This document shows, piece by piece, positions 7,618 through 14,317 of a stretch of 27,485 nt of DNA (position 1 is its first letter; every line of letters starts with the position of its first letter). This DNA comes from a virus, in IMG/VR virus record IMGVR_UViG_3300048836_000716, positions 1-27,485 of that record. One strand, 5' to 3'. A program made the position numbers and the translations under genes. Below the pieces are notes generated by a model. It did no database searches. It had not been told where the DNA came from and was given only the letters and a program-made list of their open reading frames with translations.

Positions 7618-9264
7618 ATGATCCTGGACCAGCACGGCAACCCGATCGACCTGGCCGCGATCCGCGAGCCGCAGACCGAGGCGCCCGAGCTCAGCCGCAC
7701 CGCCTGGCTGCACCGCGAGTTCGACGACCACCCCGGCCGCGGCCTCACGCCCGCGCGGCTGAACGCCATCCTGCGCGAGGCCGAGGAGGGCGACCTCATC
7801 CGCCAGCTCGAGCTCGCCGACGACATGGAAGAGCGCGACGCCCAGATCTACAGCGAGCTCGCCAAGCGCAAGAGCGCCCTCGCGACGCTCGAGTGGGATG
7901 TCGAGCCCCCCGAAGGCGCCAGCAGCGCCGAGCAGAAGGCCGCCGACCAGGCGCGCGAATGGCTGCGCGCGATCCCCGCCTTCGACGAGGTCATCCTGAT
8001 CGAGCTGATGGACGCCGTGCTGAAGGGCTTCAAGTGCATCGAGATGTGGTGGGAGCTCGACGCCGGCACCCTGCAGCCGCGCTTCGAGCCGCAGCCCCAG
8101 CGCTGGTTCACGCTCGACGAGCGCCGCCGCACCCTCACCCTGCGCGACGCCACCAGCCAGTACGGCGTGGCGCTGCGCCCCTGGGGCTGGCTCACCCACG
8201 TGCACAAGAGCCGCAACGGCTATCTGGCGCGCGGCTCGCTCGCGCGCATCCTCGCCTGGCCCTACCTCTTCAAGAGCTACGCCACCCGCGACCTGGCCGA
8301 GTTCCTCGAGATCTACGGCCTGCCGCTGCGCCTGGGCAAGTACCCCACCGGCGCCAGCGACGCCGAGAAGCGCACCCTGCTGCAGGCCGTCGTCGGCATC
8401 GGCCACAACGCGGCCGGCATCATCCCGCAGGCGATGGCGCTCGAGTTCCAGAACGCCGCGCAGGGCAACGAGAAGCCCTTCCAGACCATGATGGACGCGA
8501 TGGACGCCGCCGAGAGCAAGGCCATCCTCGGCCAGACGCTCACCAGCGGCGAAGGCCAGCACGGCACGCAGGCGCTCGGCCAGGTGCACAACGAGGTGCG
8601 GCTGGACATCTTGAAGAGCGACGCCCGGCGCATCGCCGGCACGCTCACCGCCCAGCTCGTCGCGCCGCTCGTCATCCTCAACATCCCCGGCGCCGACCCG
8701 AAGCGCCTGCCGCGCTTCACGATCGACGTGCCCGAGCCCGAGGACCTGGCGCTCTACGCCGACGCGCTGCCGAAGCTCGCCGCCGCCGGCATGAAGATCG
8801 GCGTGAAGGACATGCACCGGCGGCTGCGCATCCCCGAGGCCGAAGACGGCGAAGACCTGCTGCGCGGGCCCGCCGCCGCGCCTGCCGCCGCGGCCGGCGC
8901 ATCCGACGCGCCGCCCGCGGCCAAGGCTGCCAAGGACGCCAACGCCGCCAAGGACAAGAAAGCCGCGCTCGCCGGCGAGGTGGCGCCCGCCGCCGCGCGC
9001 GACGCGCTCGACGACCTGGTCGACGAAGCGCTGGCCGACTGGGAGCTGATGCTCGCGCCGATCGTCGAGCCGCTGCTGGCCGAGATGGACAAAGCCATTG
9101 CGGCTGGCGAAAGCCTCGACTCGCTGCGCGCGCGCCTGCCCGAGCTGCTGGCGCACATGGACGCGCGGCCGATGGCCGAGCGCCTGGCGCGCGCCGCCTT
9201 CATGGCCCGCCTGGCCGGCGCGGCCGATATCGACCTCTTTGCCGACCCCCAGGAGCAAGCATGA
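7618..9264 (+). CDS. Portal protein, Mu gp29-like (DUF935)
   Basis: A 548-residue protein read from the ATG at 7618, preceded by GAAGGG (7605-7610). An in-frame GTG at 7546 would add a Cys/Ala-rich stretch unlike the family. It matches DUF935 portals: MILDQHGNPID at the N-terminus, then LREAEEGDLIRQLELADDME, then KRKSALATLEWDVEPP, and the central block LARILAWPYLFKSYATRDLA, EFLEIYGLPLRLGKYPTG. A Gly/Ala/Lys-rich linker near residues 415-460 leads to a helical C-terminus. Twelve copies normally form the ring through which DNA is packaged and to which the tail is joined. The stop overlaps the next ATG (ATGA at 9261-9264). Confidence 0.92.
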   Translation: MILDQHGNPIDLAAIREPQTEAPELSRTAWLHREFDDHPGRGLTPARLNAILREAEEGDLIRQLELADDMEERDAQIYSELAKRKSALATLEWDVEPPEGASSAEQKAADQAREWLRAIPAFDEVILIELMDAVLKGFKCIEMWWELDAGTLQPRFEPQPQRWFTLDERRRTLTLRDATSQYGVALRPWGWLTHVHKSRNGYLARGSLARILAWPYLFKSYATRDLAEFLEIYGLPLRLGKYPTGASDAEKRTLLQAVVGIGHNAAGIIPQAMALEFQNAAQGNEKPFQTMMDAMDAAESKAILGQTLTSGEGQHGTQALGQVHNEVRLDILKSDARRIAGTLTAQLVAPLVILNIPGADPKRLPRFTIDVPEPEDLALYADALPKLAAAGMKIGVKDMHRRLRIPEAEDGEDLLRGPAAAPAAAAGASDAPPAAKAAKDANAAKDKKAALAGEVAPAAARDALDDLVDEALADWELMLAPIVEPLLAEMDKAIAAGESLDSLRARLPELLAHMDARPMAERLARAAFMARLAGAADIDLFADPQEQA

Positions 9265-9524
9265 AGCCCGCCATCGGCCGCACCGTCATCGTGCTCGGCA
9301 TTCCCAGCAACGGCGCCGTCGAGGCGCCTGCCGTCATCACCCGCGTCTGGAGCTCGCACGACACCGCGAGCGGCCCGGTCGCCGTGAACTTGACGATCTT
9401 CCCCGACAACGCGCCCCCGATCGCGAAGGCGAGCGTCATGCTCTTCGATACCGCCCTGCAGGCGCAGCAGGTGCGCGGCGCGAACCCGGGCGCGATCTGC
9501 GCGCACTGGCCCGAGCGGGCCTGA
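9261..9524 (+). CDS. Small conserved phage protein downstream of the portal
   Basis: An 87-residue protein whose ATG overlaps the portal stop (ATGA). It has the pattern MKPAIGRTVIVLG ... APAVITRVWS ... VAVNLTIFPDN ... GANPGAICAHWPER. I recognise this as a common small phage family with PSVGRiVhY ... PAiVtrVW ... vNL.vf.D ... hWP motifs, of unknown function. It looks like a compact beta barrel with no membrane segment. It lies between portal and MuF genes, so it is expressed with the head, but whether it is in the virion is not known. Confidence 0.72.
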   Translation: MKPAIGRTVIVLGIPSNGAVEAPAVITRVWSSHDTASGPVAVNLTIFPDNAPPIAKASVMLFDTALQAQQVRGANPGAICAHWPERA

Positions 9525-9540
9525 CGCGAGCCCGCCGCAG

Positions 9541-10836
9541 ATGGCCAAGCCCGTGTCGGCCGCGCCGCGGCTGGGCATCGTCGAGCCCGAGGACGCCGTT
9601 GCCGCGTTCCAGCGCCGCGACCTGCTGCTGCCGAGCTTTCGATGGCACGACGTCTGGCAGCAAGAGCACCTGCGCGGCTTTGCCGTCGCGGGCGTGATGC
9701 GCCACGACATCCTGCAGCTCGTCCACGACGAGCTCGGCGTCGCGCTGCAGGGCGGCGGCGTCGAGCGCGACTTCGTGCGCCGCGTGCGCGCCCGGCTCAT
9801 CGACAAGGGGTTCTGGGGCCGCGTCGACGTGACGCATCCCGATAGCGGCGAGACGCGCACCACGCGCTTCAACGACGCGCGGCTGCGCCTGATCTTCAAC
9901 ACCAACCTGGCCGTGAGCTACGCGGCGGGAAAGGACGAGCGCTTTCAGCGCACGAAGAAGTACTTCCCGTTCCTGCGCTACGTCACCCGCCGCGACGAGA
10001 AGGTGCGCGAGACGCACCGCGCGTGGGACGGCGTGACGCTGCCCATCGACGACCCGTGGTGGGAGCTGCACAAGCCGGTGAAGGCCTGGAACTGCCGCTG
10101 CACCGTGCAGCAGCTCTCCGAGCGCCAGGTCGAGCGGCTGCGCAAGGCGGGCAAGACCGTCACCACGCCGCCGCCCGACGAGATGGTCCAGCGCATCGAT
10201 CTGCGCAGCGGCCAGGCCGTCACGCTGCCGCGCGGCGTGGACCCGGCGTTCGCCTACGACATGGGCAAGCGCCCGCTGCGCGGCGTGGTGCCCGAGCCGC
10301 TGCTGGCTGACCCCTTCGACCGCAGCACGCCCACGCTGCAGCCGGCACTGGCCATGCCGCCGCCGCGCGTCGTCAGCGCCGGCATGCTGCTGCCCGAGGG
10401 CGTGGACGAACAGGACGCGGTGCAAGCCTTTCTGGCTCAGTTCGGCGCGGCCATCGGCCGGCCGGCGCGCTTCATCGACAACACGGGCGAGGACCTGGTG
10501 ATCAGCGACGAGCTGTTCAAGCGCCTGGATGGGCGCTGGAAGGTCAAGCGCGGGCGCGAGCGCTTCGTGCTGCTGCTGGCGCTGGCGATCCAGCAACCCG
10601 ACGAGATCTGGGCTGCGTTCATGCAGCACGTGGCCAAGGACCGCCAGGTGCTGCGCAGGCGCTACCTCGCGCGCTTTCGCATCGAAGGCGACGATAAGCC
10701 GCTGGTCGCGGTGTTCGAGGATGGAGCGGACGGCTGGCTGGGCGTGACGGCCTACCAGGCCGAGAACGAGGCGGCCGAGGAGCTGGTGATTCGGAGTGCG
10801 CGCATCGGCACGCGCCTGTTCAACCGCCAGAAATGA
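9541..10836 (+). CDS. MuF-type head protein (Mu gp30-like) with C-terminal PBECR-type nuclease-like domain
   Basis: A 431-residue two-part protein. Residues about 1-190 are the phage Mu F-like head domain, ending in the hallmark RETHRAWDGVTLPIDDPWW and KAWNCRC (about 156-187). Residues about 288-431 form a separate domain with PARFIDNTGEDLVISDELFK, GRWKVKRGRERFVLLLALAI, QQPDEIWA, RRRYLARF and VFEDGADGWLGVTAY. I recognise this as the PBECR (phage Barnase-EndoU-ColicinE5/D-RelE-like) domain often fused to MuF proteins. MuF proteins sit inside the capsid near the portal and can carry toxin or effector domains ejected with the DNA. RNase activity is a family-level inference; catalytic residues cannot be fixed by eye. 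No immunity gene is obvious next to it. Confidence 0.85.
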   Translation: MAKPVSAAPRLGIVEPEDAVAAFQRRDLLLPSFRWHDVWQQEHLRGFAVAGVMRHDILQLVHDELGVALQGGGVERDFVRRVRARLIDKGFWGRVDVTHPDSGETRTTRFNDARLRLIFNTNLAVSYAAGKDERFQRTKKYFPFLRYVTRRDEKVRETHRAWDGVTLPIDDPWWELHKPVKAWNCRCTVQQLSERQVERLRKAGKTVTTPPPDEMVQRIDLRSGQAVTLPRGVDPAFAYDMGKRPLRGVVPEPLLADPFDRSTPTLQPALAMPPPRVVSAGMLLPEGVDEQDAVQAFLAQFGAAIGRPARFIDNTGEDLVISDELFKRLDGRWKVKRGRERFVLLLALAIQQPDEIWAAFMQHVAKDRQVLRRRYLARFRIEGDDKPLVAVFEDGADGWLGVTAYQAENEAAEELVIRSARIGTRLFNRQK

Positions 10837-10839
10837 AAA

Positions 10840-10867
10840 ACCACCGTGCGCTGGCCCGTCCGGTGGT
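10840..10867 (-). terminator. Intrinsic terminator for minus-strand transcription
   Basis: ACCACCG (10840-10846) and CGGTGGT (10861-10867) form a 7-bp stem with a 14-base loop. On the minus strand the stem is followed directly by TTTTT (the AAAAA at 10836-10840 read in reverse), the form of a rho-independent terminator. On the plus strand no T-run follows, so it should not stop the late operon. It is the first such signal downstream of reverse cassette 2, but gpG lies in between. Confidence 0.6.
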
Positions 10868-10928
10868 CGCGCGGGTAGGATTGGAGGTCCGGCCAGGGAC
10901 CGCTCCCGCGTTGCAAGGAGTGTAAGAC

Positions 10929-11408
10929 ATGAGCGACCGCTTGACCATCGAGCTGCAGGACGACGAGCTGTCGCGTTGGCTCAACCACGCGATCGACAAG
11001 CTCGAACATCCGGGCGAACTGCTCGACCTGATCGGCGCCACGTTGGAGGCCAACACCGCGCAGCGGCTCGACGACTTCAAGGCCGACCCCGCCGGCCTGC
11101 CGTGGGACGGTCTCAGACCGAGCACCAAGAGGGCGTACCAGAAGAAGTACGACGGCAACGTGCCTGGCAGCCTGCTCATTCGCGCCGACCAGGGCATGCG
11201 CTCCGGCCTGACGCACAACCTCACCGACGGCGGCAGGGCAGTCGAGATCGGCTTCGACAAGCCGTACGCGATGTTCCACGAGTTCGGCACCAAGCACATG
11301 GCGCGCCGCGGCCTGCTGACCGCTGTCCCCGAAACCGGCACGCTCGGCGACTATGACCGCGAGGACGTGATCCAGTTGATCGAACGCTACCTGCAGGACC
11401 TGCTCTAG
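10929..11408 (+). CDS. Virion morphogenesis protein, Mu gpG-like
   Basis: A 159-residue protein with a clear Shine-Dalgarno (AAGGAG about 8 bases before the ATG). Family features in order: an N-terminal helical region, PWDGLRPSTKRAYQKK (residues 58-73), a GLTHNLTDGG...VEIGF block (93-109) and KPYAMFHEFGTKHMARRGLL (111-130), the YA..H.FG...ipaR motif of the phage virion morphogenesis family (Mu gp31/G, P2 gpS relatives). In Mu-like phages it acts in head-tail completion. It follows the MuF gene as in Mu, but is separated from protease I by the reverse membrane-protein cassette. Transcripts of that cassette may run antisense across it. Confidence 0.88.
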   Translation: MSDRLTIELQDDELSRWLNHAIDKLEHPGELLDLIGATLEANTAQRLDDFKADPAGLPWDGLRPSTKRAYQKKYDGNVPGSLLIRADQGMRSGLTHNLTDGGRAVEIGFDKPYAMFHEFGTKHMARRGLLTAVPETGTLGDYDREDVIQLIERYLQDLL

Positions 11409-11443
11409 TTGCGCCCCGGCGGTTCGCTGCAGAGCGCCCTTCG

Positions 11444-12004
11444 CTACCGCGACAGCATGAACTGGCTGCCTCGCGCGCCTTCGCGGAACGCGGCGTCGTC
11501 CAGGCGCGATAGCAATCGTCGGGCCTTGCCCGCCACCACAGTCGTCAAGCTGATCCCCACCAGCGCCAGCACGCCGGCGATCATCGGGATCAGCAACACG
11601 AACATGAATGGCGACCTGCCGAGATGGCGAACGAGGAGCTTGTTCGCCTCCGCCAGGTAGCGCGCGCAAAGAGCGCGATCCTCTGGCGATGCCGCACTCA
11701 TCACGGCATCATGTTTTGCCGCCACCCATGTGTGCTGCTCTGCGGACACCGTCAGCAGGCCAATCGCGACACGGCTGAGCGAAAGCCGATGCGCGAAGCG
11801 GATCATGCCGTTCATCACCGTGCGGGTGTATGTGTAGCACTCGCTCGAGAAGCCGATCCTGCCGAGCGCTGCTTCGTCGAACAGCCTGTCCCTCAGCTCG
11901 AAGAGCTGTTGCCGCAGGCGATCGACGCGGTAGTAGTTGAAGAGGAAGAACACGAGCCAGATGGCCAACGCCAACGAGATCACGCTTTGCAATGCAATCA
12001 TCAT
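11444..12004 (-). CDS. Two-pass membrane protein, second gene of reverse cassette 2
   Basis: A 186-residue protein. Its ATG (12002-12004) overlaps the stop of the upstream gene, with GGGAG just before; a second Met codon follows at once (MMIAL). A membrane segment at about residues 5-25 (LQSVISLALAIWLVFFLFNY) and another at about 130-155 (SPFMFVLLIPMIAGVLALVG) flank a roughly 100-residue soluble region. That region carries LFELRDRLFDEAALGRIGF, then YTYTRTVMNGMIRFAHRLSL. The RDrLFd...G.i.f....Y...R...NGmIRfAHR pattern looks conserved and reminds me of uncharacterised membrane proteins in mobile elements, but I cannot name a family. GC is visibly below that of the head genes. Candidate superinfection-exclusion or defence component; function not shown. 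Confidence 0.72.
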   Translation of the reverse strand: MMIALQSVISLALAIWLVFFLFNYYRVDRLRQQLFELRDRLFDEAALGRIGFSSECYTYTRTVMNGMIRFAHRLSLSRVAIGLLTVSAEQHTWVAAKHDAVMSAASPEDRALCARYLAEANKLLVRHLGRSPFMFVLLIPMIAGVLALVGISLTTVVAGKARRLLSRLDDAAFREGARGSQFMLSR

Positions 12005-12414
12005 TTGTCTCCCGGGTTGGTCGCCCCGTCAGGAGTCAGGCGGCTTGATGTCCGGTTCGGGTCGATCTTAGCCTCGAGCTGTTGAATTCTCAGCGACAGT
12101 CGACGAATGTCCCGCCTGCGCGCTTGGTTCTGCCGCCAGCCGTACAAGACTCCGCCCACTCCGAACCCCCACGCAATCCCCACCGAAACCTTCAGCTCTC
12201 CGAGGAGGCTGAGAACAATGCTGGCTTCGGTATGTTTGCCGACAAGTTGAGCCGCAACTGCTTCGATCGTGGCCGAAAGGAGATATGCAATGTAGGCTGC
12301 GCAGCCGACGACAAATGCCGCTCGGATCGTCTTGCCACCTTCCTCGATCAGCATGGCGGAGCGGTGGTTGCGCCAGTCACGCTCGCTCAGGTCATCCGAG
12401 GTTTGTTCGGCCAC
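12001..12414 (-). CDS. Two-pass membrane protein with coiled-coil tail, first gene of reverse cassette 2
   Basis: A 137-residue protein from a GTG (12412-12414) preceded by AGAAGG. Membrane segments lie at about residues 31-54 (AAFVVGCAAYIAYLLSATIE) and 76-93 (VSVGIAWGFGVGGVLYGW). A basic, heptad-like tail follows (RRRDIRRLSLRIQQLEAKID, about 99-118) and the end is PNRTSSRLTPDGATNPGDK. A closely similar IDP.RtSS.LTp.G.TnPeDk ending is familiar to me from uncharacterised membrane proteins in prophages and islands. Both termini probably face the cytoplasm. It is coupled to the second membrane gene by an ATGA overlap, so the two products likely form a complex. A minus-strand promoter candidate lies about 38 bases upstream. 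Function unknown; phage exclusion is a guess from context. Confidence 0.72.
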   Translation of the reverse strand: MAEQTSDDLSERDWRNHRSAMLIEEGGKTIRAAFVVGCAAYIAYLLSATIEAVAAQLVGKHTEASIVLSLLGELKVSVGIAWGFGVGGVLYGWRQNQARRRDIRRLSLRIQQLEAKIDPNRTSSRLTPDGATNPGDK

Positions 12415-12451
12415 GCTGGGGCCCTTCTAGGCTTTGTTGCCGGGCTTGCGG

Positions 12452-12470
12452 ATTCTAGGCAGGAACCTGC
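12452..12470 (-). promoter_or_regulatory. Candidate promoter and operator of reverse cassette 2
   Basis: On the minus strand TAGAAT (12452-12457) matches the sigma-70 -10 box at 5 of 6 positions, about 38 bases upstream of the GTG start. No good -35 is seen at 17 bp. The dyad GCAGG-aa-CCTGC (12459-12470) sits in what would be the spacer, a usual place for a repressor site. This would allow the cassette to be expressed independently of the late operon; it is an inference from sequence only. Confidence 0.45.
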
Positions 12471-12575
12471 GCGTACCACCTTAAGGGGAATCCCTCCGTA
12501 GCCATGCGCGCTCGGCCTCCGGTTAACGGCACTTCGAGCCCCTCCCGCGCGCGCGAGGCCGGCCGCCATCGCATT

Positions 12576-12627
12576 GGCAAACCGGTAGGCCTGTATGTCG
12601 CGCGGGCCGCGGGCGACAGTGCGCGCC
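12576..12627 (+). promoter_or_regulatory. Late-promoter-like element, copy 2 (Mu PI position)
   Basis: Exact second copy of the 20-bp element found at 262-281, here at 12576-12595, followed by a similar GC-rich leader and a start codon 32 bases on. It lies directly before protease I, the place where phage Mu has its C-activated late promoter PI. It would also restart plus-strand late transcription after the reverse cassette. Activator identity unknown. Confidence 0.65.
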
Positions 12628-13812
12628 ATGCCGACGCCCGCCTCCCGCAGCCCCGCCCGCCGGCGCAGCGCGTTCATCGCGCTGCTCGCCGCCGGCCTCG
12701 CGCTGCAGGCGCAGGCCGAGGTGCAGCTGCTGCCCGCGGGTGATTTCGCCGCCCGCGACGGCCGCCCCGGTCCCGGCAAGACCTGGCGGTTGAACGACGC
12801 CGAGGGCGAGCGCCTGGCCGCGCAGATCACGCGCACCGCGCAGCAAAGCGCCTTTTGCATCGACTTCGATCACCAGACGATCCGCTCCGAGGCCAACGGC
12901 CAGCCGGCGCCGGCCGCCGCCTTCGCGACGCGCTTCGAGTGGCGCAAGGGCGTCGGCCTGTTCGCCACCGACGTCGCCTGGACCGAGCGCGCCAAGGCCT
13001 ACATCGAGTCCGGCGAATACAAGTACCTCTCGCCCGTCATCAAGTTCGACGACGCCGGGCGCATCACCGGCGTGCTGATGGCCGCCATCACCAACTACCC
13101 CGCGCTGTTGGGCATGGCGCCCATCGGCACCCAGTTGTGCGCCGTGCTTGCGGCGCAGTTCACCGACCCCGACGCCGACCCGTCAAAGGAGACCGACATG
13201 GCCCTGCTTGCCACCCTGATTGCCACCCTCGGGCTGACCGCCCAGGCGACCGAAGCGGAAGCGCTGTCGGCCGTCTCGGCGCTGCGCACCACGGCCGAAG
13301 CCGCGGGCGCGCGGCCGGTCGTGCCGCAGGCGCTCGGCGCCGCGCTCGGCCTGGCCGCCGGTGCCGACGAGGCGGCCGCGCTCAGCGCCGTCGCCGCGCT
13401 CAAGGCGTCGGGCGACGGCAAGGGTGCCGCCAAGGGCACCGGCGACGGCGAGACGCTCGCCCTCGTCTCCACCCTGCAGGCGCAGGTCACCGAGCTCAGC
13501 GGCCAGATCAACGAGCGCAACGTGCTCGAGGCGGTGGACGCCGCGATCGCCGCCGGCAAGCTGCTGCCCGCGATGCGCGACTGGGCGCTGGGCATCGGCC
13601 GCGCCGACATCGCGCAGCTGCACGCCTACATCAAGGCCGCACCCGCCGCACAGCTCGGCCAGCCGCAAAGCGGCGGCGCCAAGGGCGGCGCCGGCGACGG
13701 CAAGGGCGGCGGCGAGCACACGGCCGCGCTCAGCGCGCAGGAGCTCGACGTCTGCACCCGCATGGGCATCACGCCCGAGGCCTACCGCGCCGCCGCCGTC
13801 GCGGCCGCCTGA
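12628..13812 (+). CDS. Capsid maturation protease, Mu gpI-like
   Basis: A 394-residue protein. The start at 12628 is chosen because the alternative ATG at 12595 lies inside the promoter-like repeat. The Mu I family is recognised from VQLLPAGDFAARDGRP, FCIDFDHQT (residues 76-84, H82), GEYKYLSPVIKFD (S135) and ITNYPALLGMAPI. H82 and S135 are candidate active-site residues. The N-terminal hydrophobic stretch (AFIALLAAGLALQAQA) resembles a signal peptide, but I recall a similar stretch in cytoplasmic Mu I homologues. The C-terminal half, from about residue 191, is the scaffold, also made separately from an internal start. The protease cleaves scaffold and head proteins during prohead maturation. 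No Shine-Dalgarno is seen before the ATG. Confidence 0.88.
   Translation: MPTPASRSPARRRSAFIALLAAGLALQAQAEVQLLPAGDFAARDGRPGPGKTWRLNDAEGERLAAQITRTAQQSAFCIDFDHQTIRSEANGQPAPAAAFATRFEWRKGVGLFATDVAWTERAKAYIESGEYKYLSPVIKFDDAGRITGVLMAAITNYPALLGMAPIGTQLCAVLAAQFTDPDADPSKETDMALLATLIATLGLTAQATEAEALSAVSALRTTAEAAGARPVVPQALGAALGLAAGADEAAALSAVAALKASGDGKGAAKGTGDGETLALVSTLQAQVTELSGQINERNVLEAVDAAIAAGKLLPAMRDWALGIGRADIAQLHAYIKAAPAAQLGQPQSGGAKGGAGDGKGGGEHTAALSAQELDVCTRMGITPEAYRAAAVAAA
13198..13812 (+). CDS. Scaffold protein, Mu gpZ-like, from an internal start in I
   Basis: Inside the protease gene and in the same frame, AAAGGAG (13185-13191) stands six bases before an ATG at 13198, giving a 204-residue product identical to the C-terminal part of the protease. 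In phage Mu the scaffold Z is made from the 3' part of I in just this way, and the ideal ribosome site here supports the same arrangement. The product is rich in Ala, Gly and Lys with a helical middle (ETLALVSTLQAQVTELSGQI) and a Gly/Lys-rich linker, ending in QELDVCTRMGITPEAYRAAA. It would fill the prohead and be degraded by protease I. Confidence 0.75.
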   Translation: MALLATLIATLGLTAQATEAEALSAVSALRTTAEAAGARPVVPQALGAALGLAAGADEAAALSAVAALKASGDGKGAAKGTGDGETLALVSTLQAQVTELSGQINERNVLEAVDAAIAAGKLLPAMRDWALGIGRADIAQLHAYIKAAPAAQLGQPQSGGAKGGAGDGKGGGEHTAALSAQELDVCTRMGITPEAYRAAAVAAA

Positions 13813-13842
13813 GCCCCAACACCCCCGACCGGAGACCGACCC

Positions 13843-14253
13843 ATGACCGCAACCACCGTCGACCGCGGCACCCAGCGCCGCGATTCGAGCCAGTTCGCCT
13901 TCCCCGTCGCCGCAAGCACCAAGATCCCGGGCGGCGTGATCGTCGCGCTCAACGCATCGGGCCTGGCCGTCAACGGCGCCACGGCGACCACGCTGAAGGC
14001 GGTGGGCGTCTCCGAGGCGCTCGCCGACAACAGCGCCGGCGCCGCGAGCGACATCAAGGTGAACGTCCGGCGCGGCTGCTTCAAGTTCGGCAACTCCACG
14101 GCGGGCGATGCGATCGCCCTGGCCGACGTCGGCGCCAGTTGCTACATCGTCGACAACCAGACCGTCGCCAAGACCAACGGCAGCTCGACGCGCTCCGTCG
14201 CCGGCACGATCCGCGACGTGGACGCCGACGGCGGCGTCTGGGTCGAGTTCTGA
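13843..14253 (+). CDS. Putative capsid decoration (cement) protein
   Basis: A 136-residue protein preceded by GGAG, lying between protease/scaffold and major capsid genes. It is rich in small beta strands with the pattern IPGGVIVALNASGLAV ... LKAVGVSEA..NSAGAASDIKV ... GCFKFGNST ... DVGASCYIVDNQTVA ... STRSVAGTIRDVDADGGVWV. This is the pattern of the small proteins that occupy this slot (gp33 or DUF2190-like) in many Mu-like and other tailed phages and are thought to bind the outside of the capsid. Assignment by position and strand pattern; the exact family is not certain. Confidence 0.72.
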   Translation: MTATTVDRGTQRRDSSQFAFPVAASTKIPGGVIVALNASGLAVNGATATTLKAVGVSEALADNSAGAASDIKVNVRRGCFKFGNSTAGDAIALADVGASCYIVDNQTVAKTNGSSTRSVAGTIRDVDADGGVWVEF

Positions 14254-14317
14254 CGCGCCCGGCCCCGCCACCACCGCCCCCCGCCCGCACACGGCACACG
14301 GCCCCCAGGAGATCACG

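Noticed and set aside
6676-9258. An 860-codon minus-strand frame opposite the portal
   Set aside because: Shadow of the portal; its lower part also crosses the real HTH cassette in another frame.
11624-12501. Two plus-strand frames (11624-12085 and 12082-12501) over the membrane cassette
   Set aside because: The minus-strand frames have membrane segments, ribosome sites and an ATGA coupling; the plus-strand ones have Cys/His/Arg-rich unstructured sequence.
12595-12627. Longer N-terminus of protease I from the ATG at 12595
   Set aside because: That ATG lies in the 20-bp repeat; in the matching copy at 262-281 the corresponding position is not a start codon, so the start at 12628 is preferred.
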